64,000 nucleotides of DNA from the NCBI RefSeq assembly GCF_000600335.2, contig NZ_KK088571.1, positions 125,099-189,098 on the forward strand. Reading direction: 5' to 3'. Position 1 is the first letter of the stretch. The number at the start of each line of letters is the position of its first letter. A program made the position numbers and the translations under genes. Under the pieces are notes generated by a model, which searched no databases, was not told the DNA's origin, and was given only the letters and a program-made list of their open reading frames with translations. The DNA is from Rubellimicrobium mesophilum DSM 19309. Lineage in GTDB: Bacteria; Pseudomonadota; Alphaproteobacteria; Rhodobacterales; Rhodobacteraceae. Shown here one piece after another: positions 53,861 to 62,474 of the stretch.

Positions 53861-54127
53861 CTACTCCCCTTCCCAGATCAGGCCCACCAGCAGCGTGCCC
53901 ACCGCGAGGAGCGAGGCGCCGTGGCGGAGGAGCTGCAGGTCGCGGGCAGGGAAGATCGCGATGTCGAGGAGGATCACCAGGCTGTTGAGCGACAGGAAGC
54001 CGAAGCACAGGCCGCACCAGAGCAGGAGCCGGGTGCCGCTGCGCCTCCAGCCCCTCAGCAGGAGCCAGGTGCAGAGCGCCGCCGCCAGCAGGCAGAGGAT
54101 GTAGATCGCGACGGGAAGGGCGCCCAT
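53861..54127 (-). CDS. DUF5985-like small membrane protein (paralogue)
   Basis: 88 residues. Three hydrophobic segments with the same layout as the next gene: LLLRGWRRSGTRLLLWCGLCFGFLSLNSLVILLD corresponds to the FLRYWRRTRDGL...FALLSLNQTLLAF part. Start ATG with GGATTGAAGG upstream. Function unknown; may form a complex with its paralogue. Confidence 0.72.
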   Translation of the reverse strand: MGALPVAIYILCLLAAALCTWLLLRGWRRSGTRLLLWCGLCFGFLSLNSLVILLDIAIFPARDLQLLRHGASLLAVGTLLVGLIWEGE

Positions 54128-54132
54128 GGCCT

Positions 54133-54498
54133 TCAATCCTTGATGATCCGGAACGCGTCGGAGAAGGTGCGCAGCTTCTCGGAGGGGCCCTGGACGATCA
54201 GGCGCCTCACGGGTCCCGGCTTGACGCGGTAGGTCTCGGCGAGCTGCCGGATGATCTCGTCCTGGCGCGGGGAGGAGGGACCGTAGCGGACGCTGCCGCT
54301 GTCCTCGACCAGGATCAGCCCGGCGGCGAGGAGCTCCTCGAGGCCCTTGCGGACCACGGCCTGGCTCGACCTGAGCTCGTCGATGATCTGTTCGGGCTGC
54401 CAGTCGCGCCCGGGCTCCCGATGGAGGGCCAGGAGAATCTCGAGAGACCATACCGATCCGAACGAGTCCTGGATAAACTCGACCAGCTCCCTGTCCAT
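54133..54498 (-). CDS. Winged-helix-like hypothetical protein
   Basis: 121 residues. FIQDSFGSVWSLEILLALHREPGRDWQPEQIIDELRSSQAVVRKGLEELLAAGLILVEDSGSVRYGPSS reads as a winged helix with wing. Five bases before the DUF5985 pair on the same strand. It may regulate the pair or respond to the kinases; no family name recognised. Confidence 0.65.
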   Translation of the reverse strand: MDRELVEFIQDSFGSVWSLEILLALHREPGRDWQPEQIIDELRSSQAVVRKGLEELLAAGLILVEDSGSVRYGPSSPRQDEIIRQLAETYRVKPGPVRRLIVQGPSEKLRTFSDAFRIIKD

Positions 54499-54865
54499 CG
54501 CGCTCCGGCCCGTGATCGTCCCGACCGTCCGACGTCGGGCCGGACTTTGTCGGAATCCTAGGGCGCGCGGCGGGTTCGGCAATCTTGACCTAGGGGAGGC
54601 CTCCTGCTTGGTCCGCGCGGCCTTGCTTCTGGCGATCCGTCGGACGGCCCGAGCCACAGGCCGGCAGCAGTCCTTACGGACCGCCATCCACTTCGGCTCT
54701 AATCTGTGTTCTGGCTGGGGCGCTAGGAGTCGCACCCCACTTGCTTCCTAACCTAAATACCTGATTCGCAGAGGAATTTTCGGCACTCCGGCCGGTTGTG
54801 TGACAGTTCGGATCAACTCGCTGGTACTATGAGATCCGAGGGTAGAATTACCCGTTTAAGATTGC
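54499..54865. other. Relatively AT-rich gap at the edge of the mobile module
   Basis: 367 bases with clearly lower G+C from about 54,760 on than the rest of the window. No gene, tRNA body or hairpin is convincing. Composition changes here, next to the tRNA-derived core at 55042. Confidence 0.45.
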
Positions 54866-56671
54866 CTAACAAGGTCCCCCGATCACCGTCAGTTTTCTTA
54901 GGAGCATGGAATGTCTGATACCAAAGTTGCGTGGATGGCCAGCACCGCGAAGCTTAGCTTGGGTAAGGGTATGAGTGGGTCGTCCCGTCACTTTCATAAA
55001 AACGCGCGACGAACTTGATCGCCGCCTCGGCATTCGGCTCCTCGTAGGTTCAAATCCTGCCCCCGCAACCACTTTCGCCGAACTCAGCGCCCCCGGATCG
55101 AGCTGTGCCTCGCCGGGGGCGTTGCGCGTTCTGAGCCCGAGCGCGACGAGCGCCGCGGTCTGACCCTCAAGGTCCACGTCCCAGCCGCCGCTTGCGTCCC
55201 GCTGCACGACGACTCGGGTGATCAGCCCGCGCAAGAGGCCCAGTGCCTCGTCGCGGATCGCGGGATGGGCGAGCGCCTCGCGCAGGTGTTCCACCTTGGC
55301 GCGGTAGAGCTCGGCCAGGTTGGGATGCAGCCGCACCGGCGGGGGCGCGGGCTCGGCGAGGGCTTGCTCCAGCGCGCGCTTCTCGGCTTCCAGGCCCTCG
55401 AGCTTCGCCAGCAGGCCCGGGCTGCGGAAGCCCTCGGCGATGGCGTCGTAGAGGCCCTCGATCTTGGCCGTGAGGCTGGTGAGCTCCCGCCCTTGGCGCG
55501 CCCGCTCGGCCTCGGCCTCCGCGCGCCCGGCGTTGATCTCCTGGGTGTAGGCCGCGACAAAGGCCTTCACCATCTCGGGCTGCATCAGCCCCTGGCGCAC
55601 GAGGTCGAGGACGAGGTCCTCCAGGACCGAGCGGCGGATCGCCTTGCGCTGCGCGCACTGGTCGAGCTTGCGAGCGTTGCCGCAGGCCAGGTAGTCGCTG
55701 CCCGCTGAGATGTAATTGCCCCCGCAGCAGCCGCACTGGACGAGGCCGGTCAGGAGATGCACGGGCCGCCGGTGCTCCCAGAAGCGGTTCTCCTTCATGG
55801 CGCGCACCTTGGGGCTGGCGTCGATCTGGGCCTGGCGGGCCTTGACCCGCTCCCAGAGCGCCTCGTCGATGATCCTGAGGTGAGGCACCTCCTCGACCAC
55901 CCAGGCCTCAGGCGGGTTGGGGCGGGCCACGCGCTTGCCCGTCCGGGGGTCCTTGACGAAGCGCTGCCGGTTCCAGATCAGGCGGCCGACATACAACTCG
56001 TTGTTGAGCACCCCCGTTCCGCGGCCCCGGTGGCCGCGGATGGTGGTGTCGCGCCAGAGCTGACCACGAGGGCCAGGGACGCGCTCCATGTTGAGGCTGC
56101 GCGCGATGGCCTTGGGTGACTGCCCGTTGGCGAAGGCCTCAAAGATGCGCCGCACCACCCGGGCCTCCTCAGGCTGGATCTCGCGCTGCCCGCGCTCGTC
56201 TCCAGCCACCACGCGGTAGCCGTAGCAGAGCCCGCCGCCGGAGCGGCCCGCCCGCACCCGGCCCTCGAGCCCGCGGCGGGTCTTCTGGGCGAGGTCCTGG
56301 AGGTAGAGGGCGTTCATCGCACCCTTGAGGCCGATGTGCAGATCGCCCACCTCGCCCTCGCTCAGCGTGACGAGCTTCACGCCGAGGAAGCGCAGGCGCT
56401 TGAAGAGGGCGGCGATGTCCTCCTGGTCGCGGCTCAGGCGATCGAGCGCCTCGGCCACGACCACGTCGATCTCGCCCGCGAGCACCGCCCCAAGCAGGCG
56501 CTGGTAGCCGGGGCGCAGCCCCGAACCGCCGGAGAGCGCCCGGTCCTCGAAGACCTGCGTCACCTCCCAGCCGGCGCGGCTCGCGTGTGTGCGGCAGAGG
56601 CGGATCTGGTCCTCGAGGGAGGCGGCCGACTGCAGGTCGGAGGAGTAACGGGCGTAGATGGCAGCGCGCAT
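54866..56671 (-). CDS. Large serine recombinase (frame reads through a tRNA-derived core)
   Basis: 601 residues from the ATG at 56671. Resolvase domain with catalytic Ser10 in YARYSSDLQ and RLSRDQEDI; recombinase domain (PEEARVVRRIFEAFANGQSPKAIARSLN); zinc ribbon (LVQCGCCGGNYIS, CGNARKLDQC); coiled coil at about 375-460. The final 75 residues are unlike the family: VVAGAGFEPTR is the antisense translation of the tRNA core at 55042-55071, followed by unrelated sequence. The native C-terminus is probably near NAPGEAQLDPGALSS. Confidence 0.88.
   Translation of the reverse strand: MRAAIYARYSSDLQSAASLEDQIRLCRTHASRAGWEVTQVFEDRALSGGSGLRPGYQRLLGAVLAGEIDVVVAEALDRLSRDQEDIAALFKRLRFLGVKLVTLSEGEVGDLHIGLKGAMNALYLQDLAQKTRRGLEGRVRAGRSGGGLCYGYRVVAGDERGQREIQPEEARVVRRIFEAFANGQSPKAIARSLNMERVPGPRGQLWRDTTIRGHRGRGTGVLNNELYVGRLIWNRQRFVKDPRTGKRVARPNPPEAWVVEEVPHLRIIDEALWERVKARQAQIDASPKVRAMKENRFWEHRRPVHLLTGLVQCGCCGGNYISAGSDYLACGNARKLDQCAQRKAIRRSVLEDLVLDLVRQGLMQPEMVKAFVAAYTQEINAGRAEAEAERARQGRELTSLTAKIEGLYDAIAEGFRSPGLLAKLEGLEAEKRALEQALAEPAPPPVRLHPNLAELYRAKVEHLREALAHPAIRDEALGLLRGLITRVVVQRDASGGWDVDLEGQTAALVALGLRTRNAPGEAQLDPGALSSAKVVAGAGFEPTRSRMPRRRSSSSRVFMKVTGRPTHTLTQAKLRGAGHPRNFGIRHSMLLRKLTVIGGPC
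55042..55071 (+). other. 3' end of an initiator tRNA-fMet gene without its body (attachment core)
   Basis: The T arm (GTAGG-TTCAAAT-CCTGC) is followed by CCCCGCA, A and CCA. The acceptor 3' strand and A at 72 fit the initiator tRNA, whose gene starts CGCGGGG. The anticodon and D arms are absent to the left. This is the usual trace of integration at a tRNA 3' end. Confidence 0.75.
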
Positions 56672-56701
56672 GAGGGGCTCTCCCTGGTCTCTTATCATGA
56701 T

Positions 56702-57913
56702 CTAGGCCGCGCTTCCGGGGCGACCGGCCCGGGCGTTCCCGCCTGGAGCGGGTCCGCGGTCCGCGTGTCCGGCTCCGCTCCGCAGCGCCTCGCGCGCGGC
56801 CTGCCGCTCCGCCTGCACATAGTCTTGCCAGAGGCTCACGGCCTGGGCGTCGCGAGCCTGGTCGTAGTGCCTCTCCGCGGTGCGTCGGTCGGCGTGGTGG
56901 AGGAGGGCGGGGGCGAGCCGGACGAGCTCGGGGTCGGTCTCGCCCAGGCTGGTGACGGCGCAGTCGCGGAAGCGGTGCGGCGGGATGGCGGTGCCGAAGG
57001 CCGCCTTGGTCCGTTGGATGACTGCAGCATAGCCCCCGGTCTCGGCCAGCGGCTTGCCCCGCCAGGAGATCCAGAGGTGGTCCTGGGTCTCGACCTGAGC
57101 CTCCGTCCGGGTCTCTCCTCCGCTCAGCAGCACCGGTCGGTAGTACTCGAGGTACCGCTCGATCAGCGGGGTGAGGGCCGGGGGAAGCGGCTGCTCGAAG
57201 GCGCGGTGGTTCTTGGTCTCGTGCTCGTCGAGGAGGAGGACATAGACCTCGCCCCGTCTCACCAGATGCCGCCCGAGCCTGAGACCCGCGAAGCTCGCCC
57301 GCCGGAGGGGCCGGCAGGCCAGCATCAGGATTATCAGGCCGTCGCGGAAGAGCGCGGCCTTCCAGAGCGGGCGGGCGGCCTCGCCGCGCTCTGCCTTCTG
57401 TATGAGCGCCTGGCCCAGGCCAACGAGGTCCCGGCTGGGCACCACCTGGGCGCGCTTATTGCGCACGGGCCGGCTCCGGGCCTTGAGCTTGGCTCGCACC
57501 CGCCGCAGGACAGAGAGGTCGGCCCCTGGCGCCATCACCCGCAGCGCCTCGCTGAGGTCGCGGACGCGGTTGCGCACCGTGAGCGGGGCGACCGTGGCCT
57601 GCAGCTCGGCGATGAAGGCGCGCAGGCGGTCCGGGGTCAGCCGCTCGGCGGCCCCGACGTCCGGGTCGAGCCAGCCGTGACGGTCCAGGAAGGTGAGCCA
57701 GCGTCCATAGGCGTCCTGCACGCTCTTGCGGGTGGCCGGGCGCCAGTGGGCGGCGAGGCCCCCCTCCTCGAGCAGGGTGCCGGGCGCGACGGCGGCGGCC
57801 CAGGCCTGCCGGTCCCCCGCGGGCCAGTGCTCGGGCTTGAGGCACCGCCGAGACGGATCGGACTTGGGGTCGAGCAGGGCAGGGCCCTCGACCAATGTCT
57901 CCCCCTCAGCCAT
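56702..57913 (-). CDS. Tyrosine recombinase / phage integrase family protein 1
   Basis: 403 residues. Catalytic residues: Arg in LACRPLRRASFAGLRLG, HxxR in PHRFRDCAV, His in LLHHADRRTA, Tyr in ERHYDQA. A SAM-like core-binding domain precedes (about 65-180). It starts 8 bases inside the other tyrosine recombinase and ends 30 bases before the serine recombinase. Confidence 0.87.
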   Translation of the reverse strand: MAEGETLVEGPALLDPKSDPSRRCLKPEHWPAGDRQAWAAAVAPGTLLEEGGLAAHWRPATRKSVQDAYGRWLTFLDRHGWLDPDVGAAERLTPDRLRAFIAELQATVAPLTVRNRVRDLSEALRVMAPGADLSVLRRVRAKLKARSRPVRNKRAQVVPSRDLVGLGQALIQKAERGEAARPLWKAALFRDGLIILMLACRPLRRASFAGLRLGRHLVRRGEVYVLLLDEHETKNHRAFEQPLPPALTPLIERYLEYYRPVLLSGGETRTEAQVETQDHLWISWRGKPLAETGGYAAVIQRTKAAFGTAIPPHRFRDCAVTSLGETDPELVRLAPALLHHADRRTAERHYDQARDAQAVSLWQDYVQAERQAAREALRSGAGHADRGPAPGGNARAGRPGSAA

Positions 57914-59678
57914 GGCCGATCTCCTTCAGGATGGCGCCGCGGATGCCGAGCACCAGCTCGTCGAAGCGGCGCACCGCGTGCTGGTCATGCACGCCCGCGT
58001 AGCTGCGTAGCGTGGTCTCGACGCTGCGTTGACCGAGCACCCGGCGGACCACCTCCAGCCCTTCGGGGTTCTCGGTGAGGTAGAGCGTGGCCGCGAAGTG
58101 GCGCAGCAGGTGCGGGTAGACCGCGAGCCCGGTCTCGGCACGGATGGTCTTTGAGAAGACCCGGCCGAACTGCTCGGGCGCCTTGGTCTTGCCGGCCTTC
58201 TCACCCGGGAAGAGGAAGCCCTCCGGATTGGGCCCGAAGAGCGGCAGCAGGCGCGTGATGTAGAAGTCCAGGAGCTTCGCGCTCTCGGGCGGCAGCGCGT
58301 AGTCGTGGCCCACGCGGTTCTTCACCTCGGCCTCGTCCAGCACGATCACCGTGCGGCGTCCCACCCTGAGGATGTGCTGGCCGAGCCGGAGCGCGACGAG
58401 GTTGCCCCGCCGGATCGGGCGCATCAGCAGGAGCTCGAGCGCGACGGCCACCTGCATGAGGCGGGCGTCGGCCAGGGTGAGCTCCGCGGCCGGCTTCCGC
58501 TGCAGGCGCAGATGGATGCGCGTGGGCAGCATGATCAGCGTCTCGATGTTGCCGCGGTCGACGAACTGCCGCAGCGCCGCCTTGGGCCGGGGCTTCAGGC
58601 CGGAGCGCGCGGGCGAGAGCTTCGAGCGGAAGCGCTTGAGCTTGGCGACCGTGGCCGCCTCGGCGCCCACAGCGTGCTGGGCCACCAGCACCAGCACATG
58701 GGCGATCTGCGCCAGCATCTGGCTCGGGCGCTGGCCGTTGCGGTCCAGGTGGAACTGCAGTGCAAGCGTCGGGGCCTCGCCCTCAACCAGCGTGGCGAGC
58801 GAGGTGATGGTCTCCAGAGGACGTCCGCTGGCGACGAGCCCCGCCACGGCCTGCCGCAGGGCGTAGCGGTAGGCCGTGATCGAGGCCGGCCGGAGGGGAC
58901 GCAGCGGCCCCGTCTCGCTCAGCAGGTCGCCCTCCTCCGAGAGGGCGGTGAGCCAGGCTTCGGCCTCAGCGCGGAAGGACAGGGGCAGCGCGTCCCAAGG
59001 GGGCGAGTAGGTCGTGCTGTAGCTCGGCACCGTGACCGACTGCAGCCCCAGATCATCGGCTGCAGCCGCGAGCTTGTTCCAGATCAGGCAGACCTCGCGA
59101 TGGTGCTGCTGGGGTTTGGTCTTCAGCGTCTGGGTGCGGAGGTAGGCCACGTAGGCGGCAAGGACCACGTCGTCGACCGCGGCCGGGCTGATCCCCTGGC
59201 CATCGCAGAAGCGGGCGAGCCGCGACAGGCCCCAGTGGCGCAGCCCCGCGGCCGTCATGTGCGCGAGGAGCGCCGTCCAGCCCTCCGACAGCTCCGCCCG
59301 GGGCTGGGGCTGGTCGGGCGCGAGGCCGATGCGCTTCAGGGCGAAGGCCACGTCCGAGCGGATGGTCTCCCACCGGTGCGGCTGGATCCCGGCCTGCGTC
59401 GGATGGACACCCTCGAGCTTCTCGCGAAGGAACCAGAACGCGGCCGGCGTCTCGTCCGGCGCCAGCCCCAGGGCGCCGCAGAGACGCTTGATCGAGGAGG
59501 CGAGGTTGCGTCGGCGCACTGGGCTCAGCTCAGGGTCGGCGCGCATCGCCAGGATGAGCTCGGCCATGGTGAAGGGGATAGGCGAGGAGGGGGCAGCGGC
59601 CCGAGCGTTCGGGACAACCGAGGCGGCGGAGACGGGCAGGGCAGGGGACTGGATCATGGGGATCTCGCAATCAGACAA
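57906..59678 (-). CDS. Tyrosine recombinase / phage integrase family protein 2
   Basis: 590 residues, long for the family. The catalytic domain is at the C-terminus: Arg in LLMRPIRRGNLVALRLG, HxxRH in YPHLLRHFAATLYL, and Tyr in TTLRSYAGVHD. About 370 N-terminal residues contain a core-binding domain and additional helical sequence. The stop overlaps the next gene, whose ribosome site GGAG lies inside it. Confidence 0.87.
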   Translation of the reverse strand: MSDCEIPMIQSPALPVSAASVVPNARAAAPSSPIPFTMAELILAMRADPELSPVRRRNLASSIKRLCGALGLAPDETPAAFWFLREKLEGVHPTQAGIQPHRWETIRSDVAFALKRIGLAPDQPQPRAELSEGWTALLAHMTAAGLRHWGLSRLARFCDGQGISPAAVDDVVLAAYVAYLRTQTLKTKPQQHHREVCLIWNKLAAAADDLGLQSVTVPSYSTTYSPPWDALPLSFRAEAEAWLTALSEEGDLLSETGPLRPLRPASITAYRYALRQAVAGLVASGRPLETITSLATLVEGEAPTLALQFHLDRNGQRPSQMLAQIAHVLVLVAQHAVGAEAATVAKLKRFRSKLSPARSGLKPRPKAALRQFVDRGNIETLIMLPTRIHLRLQRKPAAELTLADARLMQVAVALELLLMRPIRRGNLVALRLGQHILRVGRRTVIVLDEAEVKNRVGHDYALPPESAKLLDFYITRLLPLFGPNPEGFLFPGEKAGKTKAPEQFGRVFSKTIRAETGLAVYPHLLRHFAATLYLTENPEGLEVVRRVLGQRSVETTLRSYAGVHDQHAVRRFDELVLGIRGAILKEIGHG

Positions 59679-59996
59679 AGGGCGGATCAGGAACGGGGCG
59701 GGGCGGACACGAGGGGCATCAGGAGGACAGCAGGGGCCAGACGGGCCAATTCAGGAGATCGTAGCACAGCTCAGCCCGGTCCTTCGGGAGGGACCGAGCT
59801 CCTGACACGGGCCCAAGTGCCTGCCAGGACTGGACATTGGTGGACAGGAGGGACAGCGAGACGAGGGCTGTTCGATCGGGCAAAGAGGTCCGGGGGACAG
59901 ACGGAACGGGAGCTTCTGGGAGGCTTGACCGAACCGGTGGAGACCGCCGAAGGGCGCCACAGGGGCAGGCAATCGGGCTAGTACGGTTGTCCATTG
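59679..59996. other. Gap between excisionase-like gene and tyrosine recombinase 2
   Basis: 318 bases. A 91-codon minus-strand frame (59719-59994) starts two bases after the excisionase stop but has no ribosome site and no recognisable sequence, so it is not annotated. The gap could hold an attachment or control site. Confidence 0.35.
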
Positions 59997-60227
59997 CTAC
60001 TGACCCAGGAGCTTCTGAAGGCGATAGGCGCGCAGGTCCTGCGGACGGATGCGCAGTTGGCGGCCGGACTTCATGGCCGGGAGCTCGCCCGCATCGATAC
60101 GGCGGCGGATCGTCTTGGTGCTGGTGGCCTCGAGTTCCGCCACCTCGCGGATGGTCAGCAGCCGCTCGAGATCAGCGGCTCGGGTAGCGGTCTTGGACGT
60201 GGTCGTGGTCGGGCTCCTGGTCGGCAT
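59997..60227 (-). CDS. Excisionase/MerR-type helix-turn-helix protein
   Basis: 76 residues from the ATG behind GGAGAGACGC. The HTH_17 pattern is clear: LLTIREVAELEATSTKTIRRRIDAGELPAMKSGRQLRIRPQDLRAYRLQKLL. Such proteins act as directionality factors for tyrosine recombinases; the position just upstream of two of them fits. Confidence 0.85.
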   Translation of the reverse strand: MPTRSPTTTTSKTATRAADLERLLTIREVAELEATSTKTIRRRIDAGELPAMKSGRQLRIRPQDLRAYRLQKLLGQ

Positions 60228-60381
60228 GGCGCGTCTCTCCTTCGGTCGGATCGGACGCGGCGAGGTGCTGGTGGGCCGCCATCCGCCCCAGCAGGCGCGC
60301 CAGAGCCACGAGCGCGGCGGAAGCCTCGGACTCCGCCGACGCGCGGTCCTCTGGTGCGATCTGGGGGTCGGGCCTGAGCAC
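60172..60381 (-). CDS. Possible small protein overlapping the excisionase start
   Basis: 69 residues starting at GTG, with AGGAC upstream. It contains one amphipathic helix (EASAALVALARLLGRMAAHQ) and an acidic C-terminus. The 56-bp overlap with the excisionase gene makes it doubtful. Confidence 0.3.
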   Translation of the reverse strand: MLRPDPQIAPEDRASAESEASAALVALARLLGRMAAHQHLAASDPTEGETRHADQEPDHDHVQDRYPSR

Positions 60382-60508
60382 GTGTCCTGCGTCCTGTCTG
60401 CGGCCCCGTGGGGCCGGCCCGGACGGCGAGACGGGCAGGACGCCTGTTCACCGCCGGAACAGGACAGCATGTACGAGAGGATCAGTGATCAGCAGGAGGA
60501 CTGAGCAG
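60382..60508. other. Short gap within the mobile module
   Basis: About 130 bases without a gene; could contain the promoter of the excisionase-recombinase operon. Confidence 0.3.
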
Positions 60509-61225
60509 TCAGCCGTGATCGCCCCGCTGCGCGATCGCGCGCCGGACAGTGACGGGGCTCACCCCGAAGACCTTGGCCACACTTCGATACGCCTCCATGC
60601 GGCCAAAGCCGTGCATGACCGCCAAGTCGAAGGCCCGAATGTAATTCGCACGTCGCGCAGCTTTGTCCTCTTCGCTGCCATGGGCCCGCCTGTGGCCCTG
60701 CCGGCCGCCCTCGCGGACCCTCTCCCCGGTCAGGAAGTCTACTTCGAACATCCCCTTCATGGCCGCCTCGGTGACGAGCTCGCCCGCGGCAAAGGCCGAC
60801 GCCATCGCCTCATCCATACTGCCGGCTCGGAGCTGCTCCTGGGCCACGCTCAAGATCCTGAGCACCCGAGCTGCATAGCCCTCGGGCGAGTCCGGCGCAT
60901 GGCCGAGGTGCAGGAGGGCTTGGTCGAGGGGGAGAAGAACACTGTCCTGCTCGGCGTTAAGATCGACGGCCTCGTCCAGCACCGCCCAGGTGCCATCCGG
61001 CCGGACCACATAGGCCTGCTCGGAGCCCGAGGGCAGCTCGGCTGCCACTAGGATCCGGGTCGCGAGCTCCGTGAGCCGCTGGACGAGCCGCGCAAAGCTC
61101 GAGCGCTCGACCGTCGTGATGGCCGCCTGGATCTGCGCGCCCACATCACCGGGCTCATCCCAGTCGTACGTGACAATGCCACGCTCAGTCATCCCGCTTC
61201 CGCTCTTGTCCGTCATCTTCGGCAT
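60509..61225 (-). CDS. Hypothetical protein with C-terminal helix-turn-helix
   Basis: 238 residues from the ATG behind GGAGGGGTGACGCG. The N-terminal 170 residues are acidic and helical (VGAQIQAAITTVERSSFARLVQRLTELATRI, AASAFAAGELVTEAAMKGMFEVDFLTGERV). The C-terminus reads as an HTH (ANYIRAFDLAVMHGFGRMEAYRSVAKVFGVSPVTVRRAIAQ). No family name recognised. It may regulate the recombinases or be a cargo gene. Confidence 0.7.
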   Translation of the reverse strand: MPKMTDKSGSGMTERGIVTYDWDEPGDVGAQIQAAITTVERSSFARLVQRLTELATRILVAAELPSGSEQAYVVRPDGTWAVLDEAVDLNAEQDSVLLPLDQALLHLGHAPDSPEGYAARVLRILSVAQEQLRAGSMDEAMASAFAAGELVTEAAMKGMFEVDFLTGERVREGGRQGHRRAHGSEEDKAARRANYIRAFDLAVMHGFGRMEAYRSVAKVFGVSPVTVRRAIAQRGDHG

Positions 61226-61413
61226 CGCGTCACCCCTCCGGTTTGTATGCGGCGACATGGGATCGAACGGTCCCCAACAAGAGTTTCCCAGCAGCATTCC
61301 GATGGTCGCGCGAAGTCAGCCACCGCCCCTGTGCGCGACCTATGTTGTCAGCCGTCCGCAATGAGTAGAGTGCCATAGCACGCCTGCTGACCTCACGCCC
61401 GCTGCTCTGGGCC

Positions 61414-62109
61414 TTGCTGGCTCTTCCGGCGCTCTGGGTGATGTGGGGCTGGGCGAGCGGGGTCTCGACCTATGGTGAGGTGGTGAATCGGAGCGGCCTT
61501 TGGGCGGCGCTCCTGCTGATCCCGACCACGGCGGTCACGCCCTTGCGTCTGCTGTTCTCTCAGGGACGCTGGCTGACCTGGCTCATCGAGAGGCGTGGGG
61601 ATCTGGGCGTTGCGGCCTTCTTCTACGCAGGGGTGCATGCTACGGCCTACGCTGCCGGAAAGGGCGACCTCGGCCTGATCATTGCGGAAGCCAAGCAGTC
61701 CTGGCTGCTGGCTGGTTGGGCGGCCTTGCTGATCTTTCTCGCGTTCGCCGCGACGGTCGATGACGCAGCTGTGGTTCTGCTGCGGCGTTGCTGGAGGTGG
61801 CTGCACCACGTGGGCCACGCCAGTGCAGCCCTGGCCTTTGTCCACCGCGCCCTGAAGCGGTGGCACCGGGTCGTCTACGTCGGGGCCGCCCTGGTCGTTG
61901 TCCACTGGGCGCTCTCGGCCTTCGATCCGCTGACCCTGCAAGTCCAGACCGCCCTTCAGGCCTATGGCTACTACAGCGGTCCGATCGACGGCATCATCGG
62001 CTCACAGTCCAAGGACGCCCTGGCGCGGTTCCAACATGACCACCAGCTGCCCGTGACCGGCACCATCACCCCAGAGGTGCTCGATGCCGTTGGCATCGTC
62101 CCCAACTGA
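61414..62109 (+). CDS. Ferric-reductase-like membrane protein fused to a peptidoglycan-binding domain
   Basis: 231 residues from TTG 61414. About five hydrophobic segments with histidines spaced as haem ligands (FFYAGVHATAY, LHHVGHASAALAFVH, VVHWALS), as in MsrQ/YedZ-type proteins. The C-terminal 55 residues are a PG_binding_1 domain (LQAYGYYSGPIDGIIGSQSKDALARFQHDHQLPVTGTITPEVLDAVG). The frame stays open upstream to ATA at 61375 (ARLLTSRPLLW, a typical YedZ start) without ATG or GTG, so the start is unusual or altered. The fusion would put a periplasmic wall-binding domain on a membrane redox protein. Confidence 0.75.
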   Translation: MLALPALWVMWGWASGVSTYGEVVNRSGLWAALLLIPTTAVTPLRLLFSQGRWLTWLIERRGDLGVAAFFYAGVHATAYAAGKGDLGLIIAEAKQSWLLAGWAALLIFLAFAATVDDAAVVLLRRCWRWLHHVGHASAALAFVHRALKRWHRVVYVGAALVVVHWALSAFDPLTLQVQTALQAYGYYSGPIDGIIGSQSKDALARFQHDHQLPVTGTITPEVLDAVGIVPN

Positions 62110-62168
62110 GATGTTGGCGTGGGTCGGAGCCGGCCAGGGGTCAGTCGCAGTGCTGTGGGGCGACTAGG

Positions 62169-62474
62169 TCACATCGGCCGCAGGGGCTGTGCCCTGTTCA
62201 CCGCGGCCAGGGTTCGTGTGAAGGTCTCGACCTGCACGAGATAGTCGCGCTGGTTGCTGGCATCGAGCGTGCCGATGTTCACGGCCCGCAGGGTTTCGAG
62301 ACCGCGCTCGGCCTCCATGCGGCTGCTCCTGATCGACTTGGCGGCGCGGCGGGCGCTCTCGGCGTCGGAGGTGGTCAGCCAGTGGATGTTGCGGATGCTC
62401 GCCTCGAGGGCCACGATCTCGGCCTCCTCTTGGGCGGTGAGTTCGGCCACAAGGCGGGCGTGCTGCTGGGTCAT
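62169..62474 (-). CDS. Small helical hypothetical protein
   Basis: 101 residues with heptad-like pattern (ELTAQEEAEIVALEASIRNIHWL, SIRSSRMEAERGLETLRAV); likely coiled coil. No signal or membrane segment. I do not recognise a family. Confidence 0.5.
   Translation of the reverse strand: MTQQHARLVAELTAQEEAEIVALEASIRNIHWLTTSDAESARRAAKSIRSSRMEAERGLETLRAVNIGTLDASNQRDYLVQVETFTRTLAAVNRAQPLRPM

Larger units (their letters stand above)
54866..61225. mobile_element. Integrative module with serine and tyrosine recombinases
   Basis: A co-directional minus-strand set: HTH-tailed protein, excisionase-like protein, two overlapping tyrosine recombinases and a large serine recombinase, next to a tRNA-derived attachment core at 55042-55071. 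The outer limits are not defined by visible repeats. Confidence 0.65.

Noticed and set aside
55042..55071. A functional tRNA gene
   Set aside because: Only the T arm and acceptor 3' strand are present; no anticodon or D arm lies to the left.
56702..59678. A RIT (recombinases in trio) element
   Set aside because: Only two tyrosine recombinases are adjacent; the third enzyme is a serine recombinase.
62169..62474. Antitoxin or toxin gene
   Set aside because: No partner gene and no known motif; only coiled-coil character is visible.
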